DNA of 64,000 nt. It comes from Microbulbifer celer. Lineage in GTDB: Bacteria; Pseudomonadota; Gammaproteobacteria; Pseudomonadales; Cellvibrionaceae. The DNA is taken from the NCBI RefSeq assembly GCF_020991125.1, contig NZ_CP087715.1:1515501-1579500 (forward strand), written 5' to 3'. Both the position numbers and the translations under genes were made by a program. Position 1 is the stretch's first letter; each line of letters opens with the position of its first letter. Shown here piece after piece: positions 54,791-63,823 of the stretch. The notes under the pieces were generated by a model that ran no database searches, was not told the DNA's origin, and saw only the letters and a list, made by a program, of their open reading frames with translations.

Positions 54791-54832
54791 TTGACAATAT
54801 CATCAACTTTGGCTTATGGTTGATATTGTCAA
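54791..54832. promoter_or_regulatory. Inverted-repeat operator and promoter of the MarR gene
   Basis: TTGACAATATCA (54791-54802) and its exact inverse TGATATTGTCAA (54821-54832) are 18 bases apart. The first arm contains a TTGACA -35 (54791-54796) and TATGGT at 54815-54820 would be the -10 with an 18-base spacer. This arrangement fits autorepression by the MarR protein encoded 35 bases downstream. Confidence 0.75.
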
Positions 54833-54867
54833 TTAACTGCTCAATCCATTTAAGGCTGCACTACACC

Positions 54868-55311
54868 ATGTCCGACTCGACACTCAGTGACAATTTGCAC
54901 CGGCTGATGCATGTCTATCGCAGCCGCCTGCGCGCAGAGGTCTCCGTGCGGGACTTGGGCCTTCCCATCACCCACATCCGGGCGCTCAAGGGCATCTGCA
55001 GTAACCCCGAATCCACCGCTCATTCCATCGCTCAGCGCATGCAGCGGGATAAGGCGCAGATCACCCGGGTTCTGAAGGAGTTGCTGAACGACGGCCTGAT
55101 CGAAAAGCAGCCCAACCCGAAAGACGGGCGCAGTCAGCTGTTATTTCCCACAGCAAAGGGATCCGCCGTACTGACGGAAGTACTGAAAGCAGAACAGCAC
55201 ACGGCGGATGTGATGACCCGCAGCCTGTCGAGCAAAGAGCTCGAGCGGTTTACCGAGCTCACCGCCCGCATGGTGGAGAATCTCACCAACAAATCTGAAG
55301 GAGGTCGCTGA
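54868..55311 (+). CDS. MarR family transcriptional regulator
   Basis: A 147-residue winged-helix regulator. The HTH is in LPITHIRALKGICSNPESTAHSIAQRMQRDKAQITRVLKELLNDGLIEKQPNPKDGRSQLLFPTAKG, which has the DGRSQLL wing of MarR proteins. It is followed after one base by a siderophore-interacting protein gene, the probable target, and carries its own palindromic operator upstream. I chose ATG 54868; the frame is open 31 codons upstream. Confidence 0.9.
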   Translation: MSDSTLSDNLHRLMHVYRSRLRAEVSVRDLGLPITHIRALKGICSNPESTAHSIAQRMQRDKAQITRVLKELLNDGLIEKQPNPKDGRSQLLFPTAKGSAVLTEVLKAEQHTADVMTRSLSSKELERFTELTARMVENLTNKSEGGR

Positions 55312-55312
55312 A

Positions 55313-56062
55313 ATGCCTAAACCAGCACCGAGAGAACTTGAAGTCATACGTCGCGAAACTATCACACCGCACATGTTGCGGATCACGCTGGGCGGAGAAG
55401 GTCTGCAAGGATTCCCCGAAGATCAGGAAAGTGCGTATGTGAAGCTCTTGTTTGAACAGGGGGCTAATGAACGACCGCTGATGCGCACCTACACCATCCG
55501 GCAACAACGGGATAATGAAATCGATATCGATTTTGTGGTGCACGATCATCCGGGCCCGGCGGGTGCCTGGGCCATGCAGGCGGAACCCGGCCAGCGTATC
55601 CGGGTTGGCGGCCCCGGTGCGCGAAAGCTGATCAACCCCGAGGGAGACTGGTTCCTGTTGGTAGGTGATATGACCGCGCTCCCCGCAATCAGCGTCAATC
55701 TGGCTGCATTGCCGGCAGATGCCAAAGGCCATGTGATTCTTGAAGTGGCCAGTGAATCCGATCGCCAGGATTTGATCTGTCCGCCCGATATGAAAGTTCA
55801 CTGGATTGTCAGCCCGGATCCCAATGCACCGGGTCAGGCACTGCTGGATGCGGTCAGTGAACTGCCATGGATGGAAGGCAATCCCGCAGTCTGGTGTGCC
55901 TGTGAATTCACCACCATGCGGCACCTGCGCGAACTGTTCCGCAAAGAGCGCGTGGTGGAGCCGAAACGCCGATATATTTCCAGCTACTGGAAACACGGTC
56001 TTAGCGAAGAACAGCACAAAGTGGTCAAGCGCGAAGACGAAGCAATTGCCTCGGTTTTTTAA
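55313..56062 (+). CDS. Siderophore-interacting protein (ferric-siderophore reductase family)
   Basis: A 249-residue flavoprotein of the ViuB/SIP family. FAD-binding RTYTIRQQRDNEIDIDFVVHDHPGPAGAWAMQA and the NAD(P)H-binding region (LLVGDMTALPAISVNLAALP) are present, plus the C-terminal EFTTMRHLRELFRKER and RRYISSYWKHGLSEEQHK. Such enzymes release iron from ferric siderophores in the cytoplasm. It directly follows the MarR gene, and tpm follows 28 bases downstream; the pair suggests control by iron or redox state. Confidence 0.9.
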   Translation: MPKPAPRELEVIRRETITPHMLRITLGGEGLQGFPEDQESAYVKLLFEQGANERPLMRTYTIRQQRDNEIDIDFVVHDHPGPAGAWAMQAEPGQRIRVGGPGARKLINPEGDWFLLVGDMTALPAISVNLAALPADAKGHVILEVASESDRQDLICPPDMKVHWIVSPDPNAPGQALLDAVSELPWMEGNPAVWCACEFTTMRHLRELFRKERVVEPKRRYISSYWKHGLSEEQHKVVKREDEAIASVF

Positions 56063-56090
56063 CGGGGTCAAGAGACTAGAGCTATAGACT

Positions 56091-56729
56091 ATGGAAAAAG
56101 CATTCTGGCTGGAAAAATGGCAGAAAATGGAAATCGGCTTTCATAATGCCGAGGCCCATCCACTGCTGGTGAAGCATTTTGACGCGCTTAACCTTCCAAA
56201 GGGCAGTCGACTGTTCCTGCCGCTTTGTGGCAAAACCCTGGATATTGGTTGGTTACTGGGCAACGGCTATCAAGTCGCTGGCGCGGAACTGAGTGAGACC
56301 GCGGTAGTGCAGCTGTTTGAGCAATTGCAGGTTGCGCCAACAATCGACGAGCTGGGTGAACTTAAGCGCTACAGCGCCGATGGGATCGATATCTTTGTGG
56401 GCGATATTTTCCAGCTTGACCCAGATACCCTGGGGCAAGTCGACGCGATCTATGACCGCGCAGCGCTGGTGGCCCTACCGGAATCCATGCGCGCCCGCTA
56501 TGCCCAGCTCTTGATAGCCCTTACAACAACGGCACAACAGCTGCTGATCACTTTCGATTACGATCAGAGTCAGATTGCTGGCCCGCCGTTTTGTGTCGAT
56601 AGCGATGAAGTAAAAGCGCTGTATTCCGAAAACTATACGCTAAGTCTGTTGCAGGAAGTGAATGTCCCCGGTGGGCTCAAGGGTAAATGTCCCGCACAGG
56701 AGCAGGTCTGGAGATTACTGCCAAGATAA
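56091..56729 (+). CDS. tpm: Thiopurine S-methyltransferase
   Basis: A 212-residue SAM-dependent TPMT. The N-terminal WLEKWQKMEIGFHNAEAHPLLVKHF and the SAM site LFLPLCGKTLDIGWLLGNGYQVAGAELSETAV are signatures of the family, and DAIYDRAALVALPESMRARY is the conserved third motif. Bacterial members also methylate selenite or tellurite in some species. It ends the MarR-SIP-tpm cluster; a hairpin at 56736-56758 follows. Confidence 0.92.
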   Translation: MEKAFWLEKWQKMEIGFHNAEAHPLLVKHFDALNLPKGSRLFLPLCGKTLDIGWLLGNGYQVAGAELSETAVVQLFEQLQVAPTIDELGELKRYSADGIDIFVGDIFQLDPDTLGQVDAIYDRAALVALPESMRARYAQLLIALTTTAQQLLITFDYDQSQIAGPPFCVDSDEVKALYSENYTLSLLQEVNVPGGLKGKCPAQEQVWRLLPR

Positions 56730-56735
56730 TAGACT

Positions 56736-56758
56736 GGCAGCGTGGCTTGCACGCTGCC
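56736..56758 (+). terminator. Hairpin after tpm, weak terminator candidate
   Basis: GGCAGCGTG, a 5-base loop and CACGCTGCC form a perfect 9-bp stem seven bases after the tpm stop. No T-tract follows, so ending of transcription is uncertain. Confidence 0.45.
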
Positions 56759-56783
56759 ATAGGTCGGCGCGATATAGCCGCTG

Positions 56784-57671
56784 TCAGGCCGCCACCGTCA
56801 CCGGCGAGTGATCGCGACTGCTGAGAAATGCGGGCCGCGGTCTGGGGGCTCCAAACGGGGCTTGGGGGCGATTGTGTACACTGTTGTACACGCACATGGC
56901 CACTTGGCGCGCGTCGCCGGAGATGTTGTCGGGCGAGCCGTGCAGCAGGTTGCATTCATGGATCACCAGTGTGCCCGGTTTACCGGTGATGGCGTGGATA
57001 TCCCGGTCGCGCAGTACTTCCCGCATGGTATCCGCTTGGGGAACCCCCAGTTTCTGCTCGCGCAGGGAAGACTTGTAATTGTCCTCTGCGGTTTCTCCGC
57101 TACAGGAAATGTACAGCTTGTGGGAGCCAGGAATCACGTAGAGGGGCCCGTTATGGTGGTGGTTCTCGTTGAGCATGATCCACGCCGTCAGTGCGCGCAT
57201 ACGCGGCATGCCGTCCTCCACGTGCCAGGTTTCAAAATCGGAATGCCAGGCAAAGGAGCGGCCATGGAAAGCCGGTTTGTTGTTGATGCGGGATTGCATG
57301 CGGTAAACATCTGAGCCCAGTAGTTGCTGCACAATGGGAAGGACTTCCGGATGACGGAAAAAGCGATCAAATGCATCGCTGAACCCACAGGGATTGAAGA
57401 TTGTGCGCAGCGTATTGTCATGGGGCTCGCAGACCAGCTCTTCGCGGCCCGCCAGTTTCTCCCGCAGCTGCTGAGTCTCCTCACGTAGAGGCTCTACCAG
57501 TTGTGGCAGTAGCTCCGGAAAAATGAGGTATCCGTTGTCCCGGTAAAAGGACAGTTGTGTGCTGTTTAAGGGGCCGTGGTTATCGGCGGGATCGGCGTAA
57601 ATCACGGGATCTTTACGCGGGATGATTTGCTCCCTTCCTCCAACCCGGGAAGGGTACATATCATCGGTCAT
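56784..57671 (-). CDS. ectD: Ectoine hydroxylase EctD
   Basis: A 295-residue Fe(II)/2-oxoglutarate dioxygenase. The EctD signature WHSDFETWHVEDGMPRMRA carries the iron ligands His143 and Asp145, with His244 in NLLHGSPDN. QSRINNKPAFHGRSF, NGPLYVIPGSHKLY and GETAEDNYKSSLREQKLGVP also agree with EctD, which makes 5-hydroxyectoine from ectoine. AAAGGAGG stands before the ATG. No ectABC genes are in the window, so it is a detached copy: ectoine may be made elsewhere or imported. PhyH-like oxidases of other function are the alternative, but the signature is strong. Confidence 0.9.
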   Translation of the reverse strand: MTDDMYPSRVGGREQIIPRKDPVIYADPADNHGPLNSTQLSFYRDNGYLIFPELLPQLVEPLREETQQLREKLAGREELVCEPHDNTLRTIFNPCGFSDAFDRFFRHPEVLPIVQQLLGSDVYRMQSRINNKPAFHGRSFAWHSDFETWHVEDGMPRMRALTAWIMLNENHHHNGPLYVIPGSHKLYISCSGETAEDNYKSSLREQKLGVPQADTMREVLRDRDIHAITGKPGTLVIHECNLLHGSPDNISGDARQVAMCVYNSVHNRPQAPFGAPRPRPAFLSSRDHSPVTVAA

Positions 57672-58033
57672 AGTGCATTTTCCTCCTTTACTGATGGGTT
57701 AAGTGCAGGGGGCCTCACAGGCCCGGCCTGTAAAAATGCAAAACTTAGTACCTGGCGGCAGTGCCGCGGAAATCAGTGCGAACGAATGGATTGGGGGCGC
57801 CGCGCTGAACTGGTTGACCGGTGATGGATCACCGAGTGATCGCGGAAATAGGATGACTTCCCTGAACGATCCGATTGACTTAGCCCCAGGTGATAGGGCA
57901 ATGGGTTGTCTAATCGGCGCGATATTCAAACGCTTGAGAAATATGAAGTCAAGTGGCCTCGACACCGTCCATAGTCCTCCCGTCAGTGGAGTCTTTGCAA
58001 TAAGTACTGTGAGTATATCCGGGAGTAGGCGAT
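57672..58033. other. Spacer between divergent ectD and the 58034 gene
   Basis: Apart from a short GC hairpin at 57710-57724 in the ectD leader, no signal is clear. An ORF running from 57703 over the next gene has no recognisable content and is rejected. Confidence 0.5.
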
Positions 58034-58990
58034 ATGAAACTGAATCGGCTTTCTATTCTGCGTTTCGCGTCGATTGCGCTTCTCATCGCGGCAGTCATTG
58101 CCAAACTTTATATTGTGCTGAGAGGGGCGGGTGGAAGCGCTTCCGATCTGAATTCATCGGGAGCGATAACTACGCCGGAAATACCGTCCCGTGATGCCGA
58201 GTCTTCGACACGCCGACAAGAAGCCTCGCCTCCACGGCAACCTGAAACGCAACGCCACCCAAAAGAGCAGGGTAATCCTGAAATCCAGGCAGTGCTCAGC
58301 CTGCCGCCTCACATCGCATACCAGAAGTTCCTGGAGCGCGCCGAGACCGGTGACGCCAGAGCCCAGTTGATGCTGACGGAAATTCTCGATCGGTGTCGCC
58401 ATTCCTCCGTTCAGTCAGAAGAGGCGCTGTCGCGTCTGGAGCGCCGGGGAGAGATGCCCACGGACATGCTGGCGTACTATCGGGAGAATCTCGAACAGTG
58501 TACAGGACTGTACGACATGCTTGAGGAGTACGACCTGGATACGTTGTGGGCCTTCTGGATGGAAGAGGCCGCCGATAAGCTCGCGGTGGCCAGGATTGCG
58601 CTTTCGTTAAATAGTCTTGAAGCAGAATACAGTGATGAGCTCTACCAGCAGTTACAGGCCGGAATTTCCGCTACTGGTGAAGACTGGATTCAGCAGCGCG
58701 TTGCCCGGCAGGCGGCCTTCGCATTTTTCCGTTCGTTTGTAGAACCGACCCAGTACGACGGGGCGACCCATGATGCCGGATACTATCTGCGATCGGACGA
58801 TAGCCTTGCCTGGGACTACCTGATGTGTGAGCACTCTGTGCACTGTGATCTGAAGGCAATGGAGCAGCAGGTTTCCGATCATTACTACGAGTACCAGATC
58901 AGCGATATGCGCAAACGGGCCAAGGAGCTGGATCGGGCATTACGGGACGGTGACTGGGAGCGCCTGGGACTGCGGCTAGACACGGATTGA
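58034..58990 (+). CDS. Membrane-anchored hypothetical protein with Sel1-like helices
   Basis: A 318-residue protein. Residues 10-28 form one membrane helix (FASIALLIAAVIAKLYIVL) and residues 30-85 a Ser/Pro/Gln-rich linker. The remainder is acidic and helical; AETGDARAQLMLTEILDRC recalls a Sel1-type repeat, but only one unit is clear. Cysteines at about 118, 155 and 272-277 could bond in the periplasm. It is followed 46 bases later by the pectate lyase gene on the same strand, though the two may not be linked. Family not recognised. Confidence 0.7.
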   Translation: MKLNRLSILRFASIALLIAAVIAKLYIVLRGAGGSASDLNSSGAITTPEIPSRDAESSTRRQEASPPRQPETQRHPKEQGNPEIQAVLSLPPHIAYQKFLERAETGDARAQLMLTEILDRCRHSSVQSEEALSRLERRGEMPTDMLAYYRENLEQCTGLYDMLEEYDLDTLWAFWMEEAADKLAVARIALSLNSLEAEYSDELYQQLQAGISATGEDWIQQRVARQAAFAFFRSFVEPTQYDGATHDAGYYLRSDDSLAWDYLMCEHSVHCDLKAMEQQVSDHYYEYQISDMRKRAKELDRALRDGDWERLGLRLDTD

Positions 58991-59045
58991 TTCGACTTGG
59001 TATTCCCGTCAGACTACCGAAAAGCACAATAAAAAGGTGGATATC

Positions 59046-60227
59046 GTGAGTAACCGTCGTTTCAGTAGCGCCCTACCGTGGGTTGCCCTAACCGTAGTGG
59101 GAATAGTTGGCGGAGTCCTGCCCTCAAACAGTTTGGCTGGTCCACTTTCCGAAGAATCCCGTTATCAACCCATCTCCATCGACGGATTCTACGACGCTAT
59201 CAAGCACTGGGATGATCGCACCGGCGAAAACGCCGTGCCTCATTACCAGCTCCACCAGATAGAAAAGATTGCCGATAATATCCTGCTTTATCAGCGCGAC
59301 AGTGGTGGCTGGCCTACCAACAAGCATCCGCTGCGTGTGGTATTGGACGAGGAGCGGGTAGTTGCGCTTGAAAACCAGAACCTGGCTGATGCCAGCTTTG
59401 ACAATCGCAATATTTACCCGCAGATTCAATACCTGTCCGAGGTCTACAAACAGACCGGTAATGTCCGCTATCGCGACGCCGCACTCAGGGGATTGCGTTA
59501 TACCCTGGACCGCCAGTATCCGAACGGCGGCTGGGCCCACTCTCCGGATCGCCACGAGCGGGCTTACTATCGCCATATCACCATTGCGGATGAGGTTATG
59601 CCCGGCGTTCTGGGTTTTTTGCGCAAGGTGGCCGAAGGTAAGCCGCCTTTCGGATATATAGACTCCAAGTTGCGCCAGCGGGCGGCGAGCGCCGTCGCCA
59701 GAGGTGATGCACTGTTGCTGAGGCTGCAGGTCCGCATCGACGGTAAACCCACTGGCTGGGCCGGCCAGTACCACGAAACCTCGCTAGAACCCGTCAAGGG
59801 CAGGGCCTATGAGCTGCCCGGCATTCTCGCCTGGGAGACAGTCCCGGTGCTGGAATACCTGATGTCCATTCCCAATCCGTCCGCTGACGTCATTGCCGCA
59901 GTGCAGGGCGGTAGTGCCTGGTTGGAATCGGCAAAACTTTCCGGGTTCCGCATCGCTAAAGTGGACACCGCGGGGCAACGCTTTGACTACCACGCCGCGG
60001 ATTACGATCTGGTGGTGGTTGAAGACGAGCAGGCGAAACCCATCTGGGCCAGATTCTACGATCTGAAATCCAGCGAACCTTTTTTGGCGAACCGCGATGG
60101 AAGCAAGGTGTACCAGCTTTCGGCGGTGGATATAGAGCGCCGCACCGGCTACAGCTGGTACGGTTACTGGCCGGAACGATTACTGCAGGAGCGGTACCCT
60201 GTGTGGAAGCAAGATAACGGTCTCTGA
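59046..60227 (+). CDS. Pectate lyase, PL10 family
   Basis: A 393-residue exported enzyme that cleaves polygalacturonate by beta-elimination. A signal peptide ends near SNSLA|GP. PL10 features are NILLYQRDSGGWPTNKHP, NRNIYPQIQYLSEVYKQTGNVRYRDAALRGLRYTLDRQYPNGGW, ARFYDLKSSEPFLANRDGSKVYQLSAVDIERRTGYSWYG and the tail RYPVWKQ. I chose GTG 59046 with AAGGTGG six bases before; a GTG at 59037 lies inside that site. A sodium symporter and a SnoaL-like gene follow, forming a probable pectin-use operon. Confidence 0.88.
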   Translation: MSNRRFSSALPWVALTVVGIVGGVLPSNSLAGPLSEESRYQPISIDGFYDAIKHWDDRTGENAVPHYQLHQIEKIADNILLYQRDSGGWPTNKHPLRVVLDEERVVALENQNLADASFDNRNIYPQIQYLSEVYKQTGNVRYRDAALRGLRYTLDRQYPNGGWAHSPDRHERAYYRHITIADEVMPGVLGFLRKVAEGKPPFGYIDSKLRQRAASAVARGDALLLRLQVRIDGKPTGWAGQYHETSLEPVKGRAYELPGILAWETVPVLEYLMSIPNPSADVIAAVQGGSAWLESAKLSGFRIAKVDTAGQRFDYHAADYDLVVVEDEQAKPIWARFYDLKSSEPFLANRDGSKVYQLSAVDIERRTGYSWYGYWPERLLQERYPVWKQDNGL

Positions 60228-60271
60228 TCGGGGAATCTCAGAACCGCAAGTTGGGGCGTTCAGGGAGCAGA

Positions 60272-61921
60272 ATGAATCAGAGTATCACAGGAATTGATTG
60301 GCTGATTATTGCCGCCTACTGTGTAGGTTTGCTGGCCATGGCCTACTGGCTCGCACGGCGACAGGAGAGCAGGGAAGACTATTATGTTGCCGGGCGCAAT
60401 GTTGGCCCCTGGCCGGTGGGGCTCTCTATTATGGCGACTCAGTGCTCCACCAACAGTATTCTCGGGGCGCCCGCATTCGTCGCATTTGCTGCTGGAGGCG
60501 GCCTGCTGTGGCTACAGTATGAACTGGCGGTTCCGCTGGCGATGGCAGTACTGATCCTGTTTGTAATGCCGCTGTTCCGTCACCTGCGGCTGGTTTCGGT
60601 CTATGCCTATCTGGAACAACGTTTTGACCTCCAGACCCGCCTTACCCTGAGCGGGCTCTTTCTTTTTGTGCGCGCCTTCGCTACCGCAGTTACAGTGTAT
60701 AGCATCGCACTGGTGATCGATCTGATCACTGGCCTGGGCTTTACCGCCTCGGTATTGTTACTGGGGGCGTTTACCGTCCTGTATGACGTAATGGGCGGCA
60801 TTCGTGGTGTGATCTATTCCGATGTCATACAGCTGGTGATTCTGGCGGCGATGCTGGTGCTGGTGCTGCTGTTTCTACTGGATGCCAGCGGTGGGTTCAG
60901 CCAGATGTGGCAAGCATTCTCTGCAGAGCGCAAGAGCGCGTTGGATTTCGAACATCACGGTTTTGGTGACGGGCAGACATTTGCCTTCTGGCCCATGTTG
61001 CTTGGTGGCCTGTTTCTGTATGTGTCTTATTACGGTTGCGACCAGAGCCAGGTTCAACGCCAGCTGAGTACGCGCGATATCGACGCCACCAACAATGCAC
61101 TGCTGATCAACGGCCTGCTGCGTTTTCCGCTGGTATTGCTGTACTGCCTGGTGGGTGTCGGCATTGCGGTTTACGCCGCCGGTAACCCGGAATTTGTTGC
61201 TGCGTTGCCGGAGTCCGACAATGGGCCGGAATACAACCTTGCAGTGCCCTTGTACATGATCAATGTATTGCCGACGGGGCTCGTTGGATTGAGCCTGGTG
61301 GCCCTGTTCGCCGCCGCTATGTCATCGCTGGATTCCGTGCTCAACTCCCTGAGCGCCACCACCATGGAAGACTTCGTACGACGGTTTCACCGCGGCGACT
61401 GGAGCGAACACCACGAGCTGATCCTGTCGCGCGGGATTACTGGGGTATGGGGCGGTATCACACTGGTAATGGCGTTTTGCGTCGGTGATATTGCCCCTAC
61501 AGTGCTGGAGGCCATCAACAAGATCGGGTCCCTGGCAAATGGGCCCATCCTTGCGGTGTTTGTGATGGGGTTCATTACGCACCATGTGCGCGGTCCCCAC
61601 GTCATAGCAGGGTTATTGCTGGGTATGGCGGTTAACGGTGCCTGCTGGTTGCTCCGCCCGGAAATTTCGTGGCTGTGGTGGAATGTTATTGGTTTTGCGG
61701 TGGCAGTCACGGTGGCAATGGCATTCGCCCTGGTGTGGCGCTCAATAGCGGTCGATGGCACTGTCGATGAAGCCAGGGCGCCTTCAGGCTCAGACCTGTA
61801 TGAGACTGCAATCCGACACCACTTGCAGGAAGAGGCCCACTATAACTGGTACCGTCGCAGTTTGTGGCTCGTAGCCTGGTTTGCAGCGCTGCTGGGGTTA
61901 CTCATTTTTATCAATGATTAG
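60272..61921 (+). CDS. Sodium:solute symporter (SSS family)
   Basis: A 549-residue, roughly 14-helix inner-membrane transporter. The family pattern is visible in REDYYVAGRNVGPWPVGLSIMATQCSTNSILGAPAFVA, YEQRFDLQTRL, GGIRGVIYSDVIQL and ALFAAAMSSLDSVLNSLSATTMEDF. Position 44 bases after a pectate lyase suggests uptake of galacturonate or an unsaturated uronide; substrate is inferred. ATG 60272 has GGGAG upstream; a TTG at 60251 is less likely. Confidence 0.88.
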   Translation: MNQSITGIDWLIIAAYCVGLLAMAYWLARRQESREDYYVAGRNVGPWPVGLSIMATQCSTNSILGAPAFVAFAAGGGLLWLQYELAVPLAMAVLILFVMPLFRHLRLVSVYAYLEQRFDLQTRLTLSGLFLFVRAFATAVTVYSIALVIDLITGLGFTASVLLLGAFTVLYDVMGGIRGVIYSDVIQLVILAAMLVLVLLFLLDASGGFSQMWQAFSAERKSALDFEHHGFGDGQTFAFWPMLLGGLFLYVSYYGCDQSQVQRQLSTRDIDATNNALLINGLLRFPLVLLYCLVGVGIAVYAAGNPEFVAALPESDNGPEYNLAVPLYMINVLPTGLVGLSLVALFAAAMSSLDSVLNSLSATTMEDFVRRFHRGDWSEHHELILSRGITGVWGGITLVMAFCVGDIAPTVLEAINKIGSLANGPILAVFVMGFITHHVRGPHVIAGLLLGMAVNGACWLLRPEISWLWWNVIGFAVAVTVAMAFALVWRSIAVDGTVDEARAPSGSDLYETAIRHHLQEEAHYNWYRRSLWLVAWFAALLGLLIFIND

Positions 61922-61930
61922 GGAGTATTC

Positions 61931-62440
61931 ATGATTTTCAACCAGATACCCTGGGCGTGGTTGGTTCCAATTGTCCTCAGCTTTTCTATCAATTCAGCGT
62001 GGGCCAAAACTCCCGAAGTTTCTGACGACGAGAAATCCGCAGTCGCCGTACAATTGGATGCCTTTCACCAGGCTGCTGCGGATGCAGATTATGACGCTTA
62101 CTTCGATAGTTTCAGCAAAGAGGGTGTTTTTATCGGCACTGACGCCAGCGAGCGCTGGACCGTGGATACCTTCAAAGATTATGTGCGACCGTACTTCAGT
62201 CAGGGCATAGGTTGGACCTATGTGCCGAGAGACCGCACCATCGTGATTCGTGGGGATGTCGCCTGGTTTGACGAGTTACTGGATAACGCAGCCTACGGAG
62301 AATGTCGGGGTAGTGGCGTATTGGTGAAAGTGGGCAATCGGTGGAAGATCGCCCAGTACAATTTACATTTCCCGGTGCCCAATAATCTCGCCAGGCAGAT
62401 CACTCAAATGATCAAGCAGGCCGCCTCAACGGTACACTAG
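61931..62440 (+). CDS. Exported SnoaL-like/NTF2-fold protein
   Basis: A 169-residue protein with a signal peptide (ends SINSAWA|KT) and an NTF2/SnoaL-like domain: AVQLDAFHQAAADADYDAYFDSFSKEGVFIGTDASERWTVDTFKDYVRPYF and the beta-strand RGSGVLVKVGNRWKIAQYNLHF. The fold often acts as a small enzyme or binding domain. It is nine bases after the symporter gene, so the operon is pectate lyase, symporter, SnoaL-like protein. Role unknown. Confidence 0.8.
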   Translation: MIFNQIPWAWLVPIVLSFSINSAWAKTPEVSDDEKSAVAVQLDAFHQAAADADYDAYFDSFSKEGVFIGTDASERWTVDTFKDYVRPYFSQGIGWTYVPRDRTIVIRGDVAWFDELLDNAAYGECRGSGVLVKVGNRWKIAQYNLHFPVPNNLARQITQMIKQAASTVH

Positions 62441-62447
62441 CGGGCCA

Positions 62448-63674
62448 TTATATCGTGCCCATCGTTACTTCAGCGTTGCTGCCGCGCCTCTCAATGGCGC
62501 GTCCCGCGAAAAAGACCAGCAAGCCTCCAATCGCCAGAACCGTACCTACCGGCCCGGTGATCGACCAGGTGAACCCCGCATTGATCGCGACGCCCGCCAG
62601 CCAGGCACCGAGGGCATTGGCGAGATTGAATGCAGCGTGATTGAGTGAGGCAGCCATCGTCTGGCCGTCTTCAGCCACATCCATCAGGCGTGTTTGTAAC
62701 GCAGGGCCGAGCGCCATGCTGGTGCCTACCAGACCCACAAACAGAATCCCCGGCCACACATAATCGGCGGCGAAATAAAAACCGCCCTGTACCAGTGCAC
62801 ACCAGATCAGAATCAGCGGGATTGCCCGCAACAGGTTCCAGTCCGCGGCCCTTGCGCCCAGCAAGCTACCTGCAGTGGCCCCCAACCCGAATACGACCAG
62901 TACCAGCGGACCGAGCACTTCGGACATGCCCGCTTGCTCTGTCAATGTCGGCATCACGTAGCTGAACACGGAAAACATACCGCCAAACCCGATACTGGCA
63001 ATGCCCAGGGTGAACAGTACCCGGTGTTTCAATAGCGCGGAAAGTTCGCGTACAGGGCTGGCGTTCGGGTCAGTCGGTTGAGCTGGTACAAAGCGCCATA
63101 CCATCAAGGCTGTGAGCAGTGCTACCACACCTACGCCTGCGAAGGCGAGTTGCCAGCCGAACAGATTGCCTGCCCAGGTGGCAAGTGGCGCTCCGATCAG
63201 GATTGCCAGGGTGAGGCCTAGCATGACCCTCGCTACTGCACGCGCACGCTGATTGGGTGGAACAGATGCTGCCGCGACAAGAGCCGCAACACCAAAATAG
63301 GCGCCGTGAGGCAGACCGGCGAGGAAGCGCAATCCGACAAAGGACAGGAAACCCGGCGCAAAGGCGCTGGCGATATTACCTACCGCAAATACCAGCATCA
63401 GAGCGATCAACAGTGTCTTGCGGGGCGCGCGCGCTGCCAGTACTGCAATAATCGGCGCACCCACCACAACCCCGAGCGCATAACTGCTGATCGCATATCC
63501 GACCTGTGGGGCAGTTACGCCAAGATCCGTCGCCACCCGGTTCATCAACCCCATGATGACAAATTCCCCGGTGCCAATGCCGAAGCCACCAAGCGCCAGG
63601 GCAATCTCCGCGAGGCGAGAACGAGACGGCGCGCCAACGGATGAATCCGTAGCGAGGGAGGAGGGTACAGACAT
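62448..63674 (-). CDS. MFS transporter (DHA1, AraJ/NepI-like)
   Basis: A 408-residue 12-helix MFS exporter. Landmarks are LGGFGIGTGEFVIMGLMNRVATDLGVTAPQVGYAISSYALGVVVGAPIIAVLAARAPRKTLL, with the motif A variant at LAARAPRK, and LPHGAYFGVAALVAAASV. Members export sugars, nucleosides or drugs. It is convergent with the SnoaL-like gene; the partial GyrI-like gene upstream (minus strand) may be its regulator. Confidence 0.9.
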   Translation of the reverse strand: MSVPSSLATDSSVGAPSRSRLAEIALALGGFGIGTGEFVIMGLMNRVATDLGVTAPQVGYAISSYALGVVVGAPIIAVLAARAPRKTLLIALMLVFAVGNIASAFAPGFLSFVGLRFLAGLPHGAYFGVAALVAAASVPPNQRARAVARVMLGLTLAILIGAPLATWAGNLFGWQLAFAGVGVVALLTALMVWRFVPAQPTDPNASPVRELSALLKHRVLFTLGIASIGFGGMFSVFSYVMPTLTEQAGMSEVLGPLVLVVFGLGATAGSLLGARAADWNLLRAIPLILIWCALVQGGFYFAADYVWPGILFVGLVGTSMALGPALQTRLMDVAEDGQTMAASLNHAAFNLANALGAWLAGVAINAGFTWSITGPVGTVLAIGGLLVFFAGRAIERRGSNAEVTMGTI

Positions 63675-63823
63675 GGATGATCCTTAAGGGAGTACAACAA
63701 CGGGGCACACGGCGTTGCCGTGGCCGCGCACATTAACCAAGGTGTTGAAATTATGCGAGGGAGTTCATCGCGGAAATCTGTACGACTGCCGAGTTAGCAG
63801 CGGCAAAGCCCGCTGCGTGATGA

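Noticed and set aside
57703..58194. A 163-codon plus-strand frame upstream of and overlapping the 58034 gene
   Set aside because: No recognisable protein content; the overlapping frame from 58034 has a clear membrane anchor and reads through.
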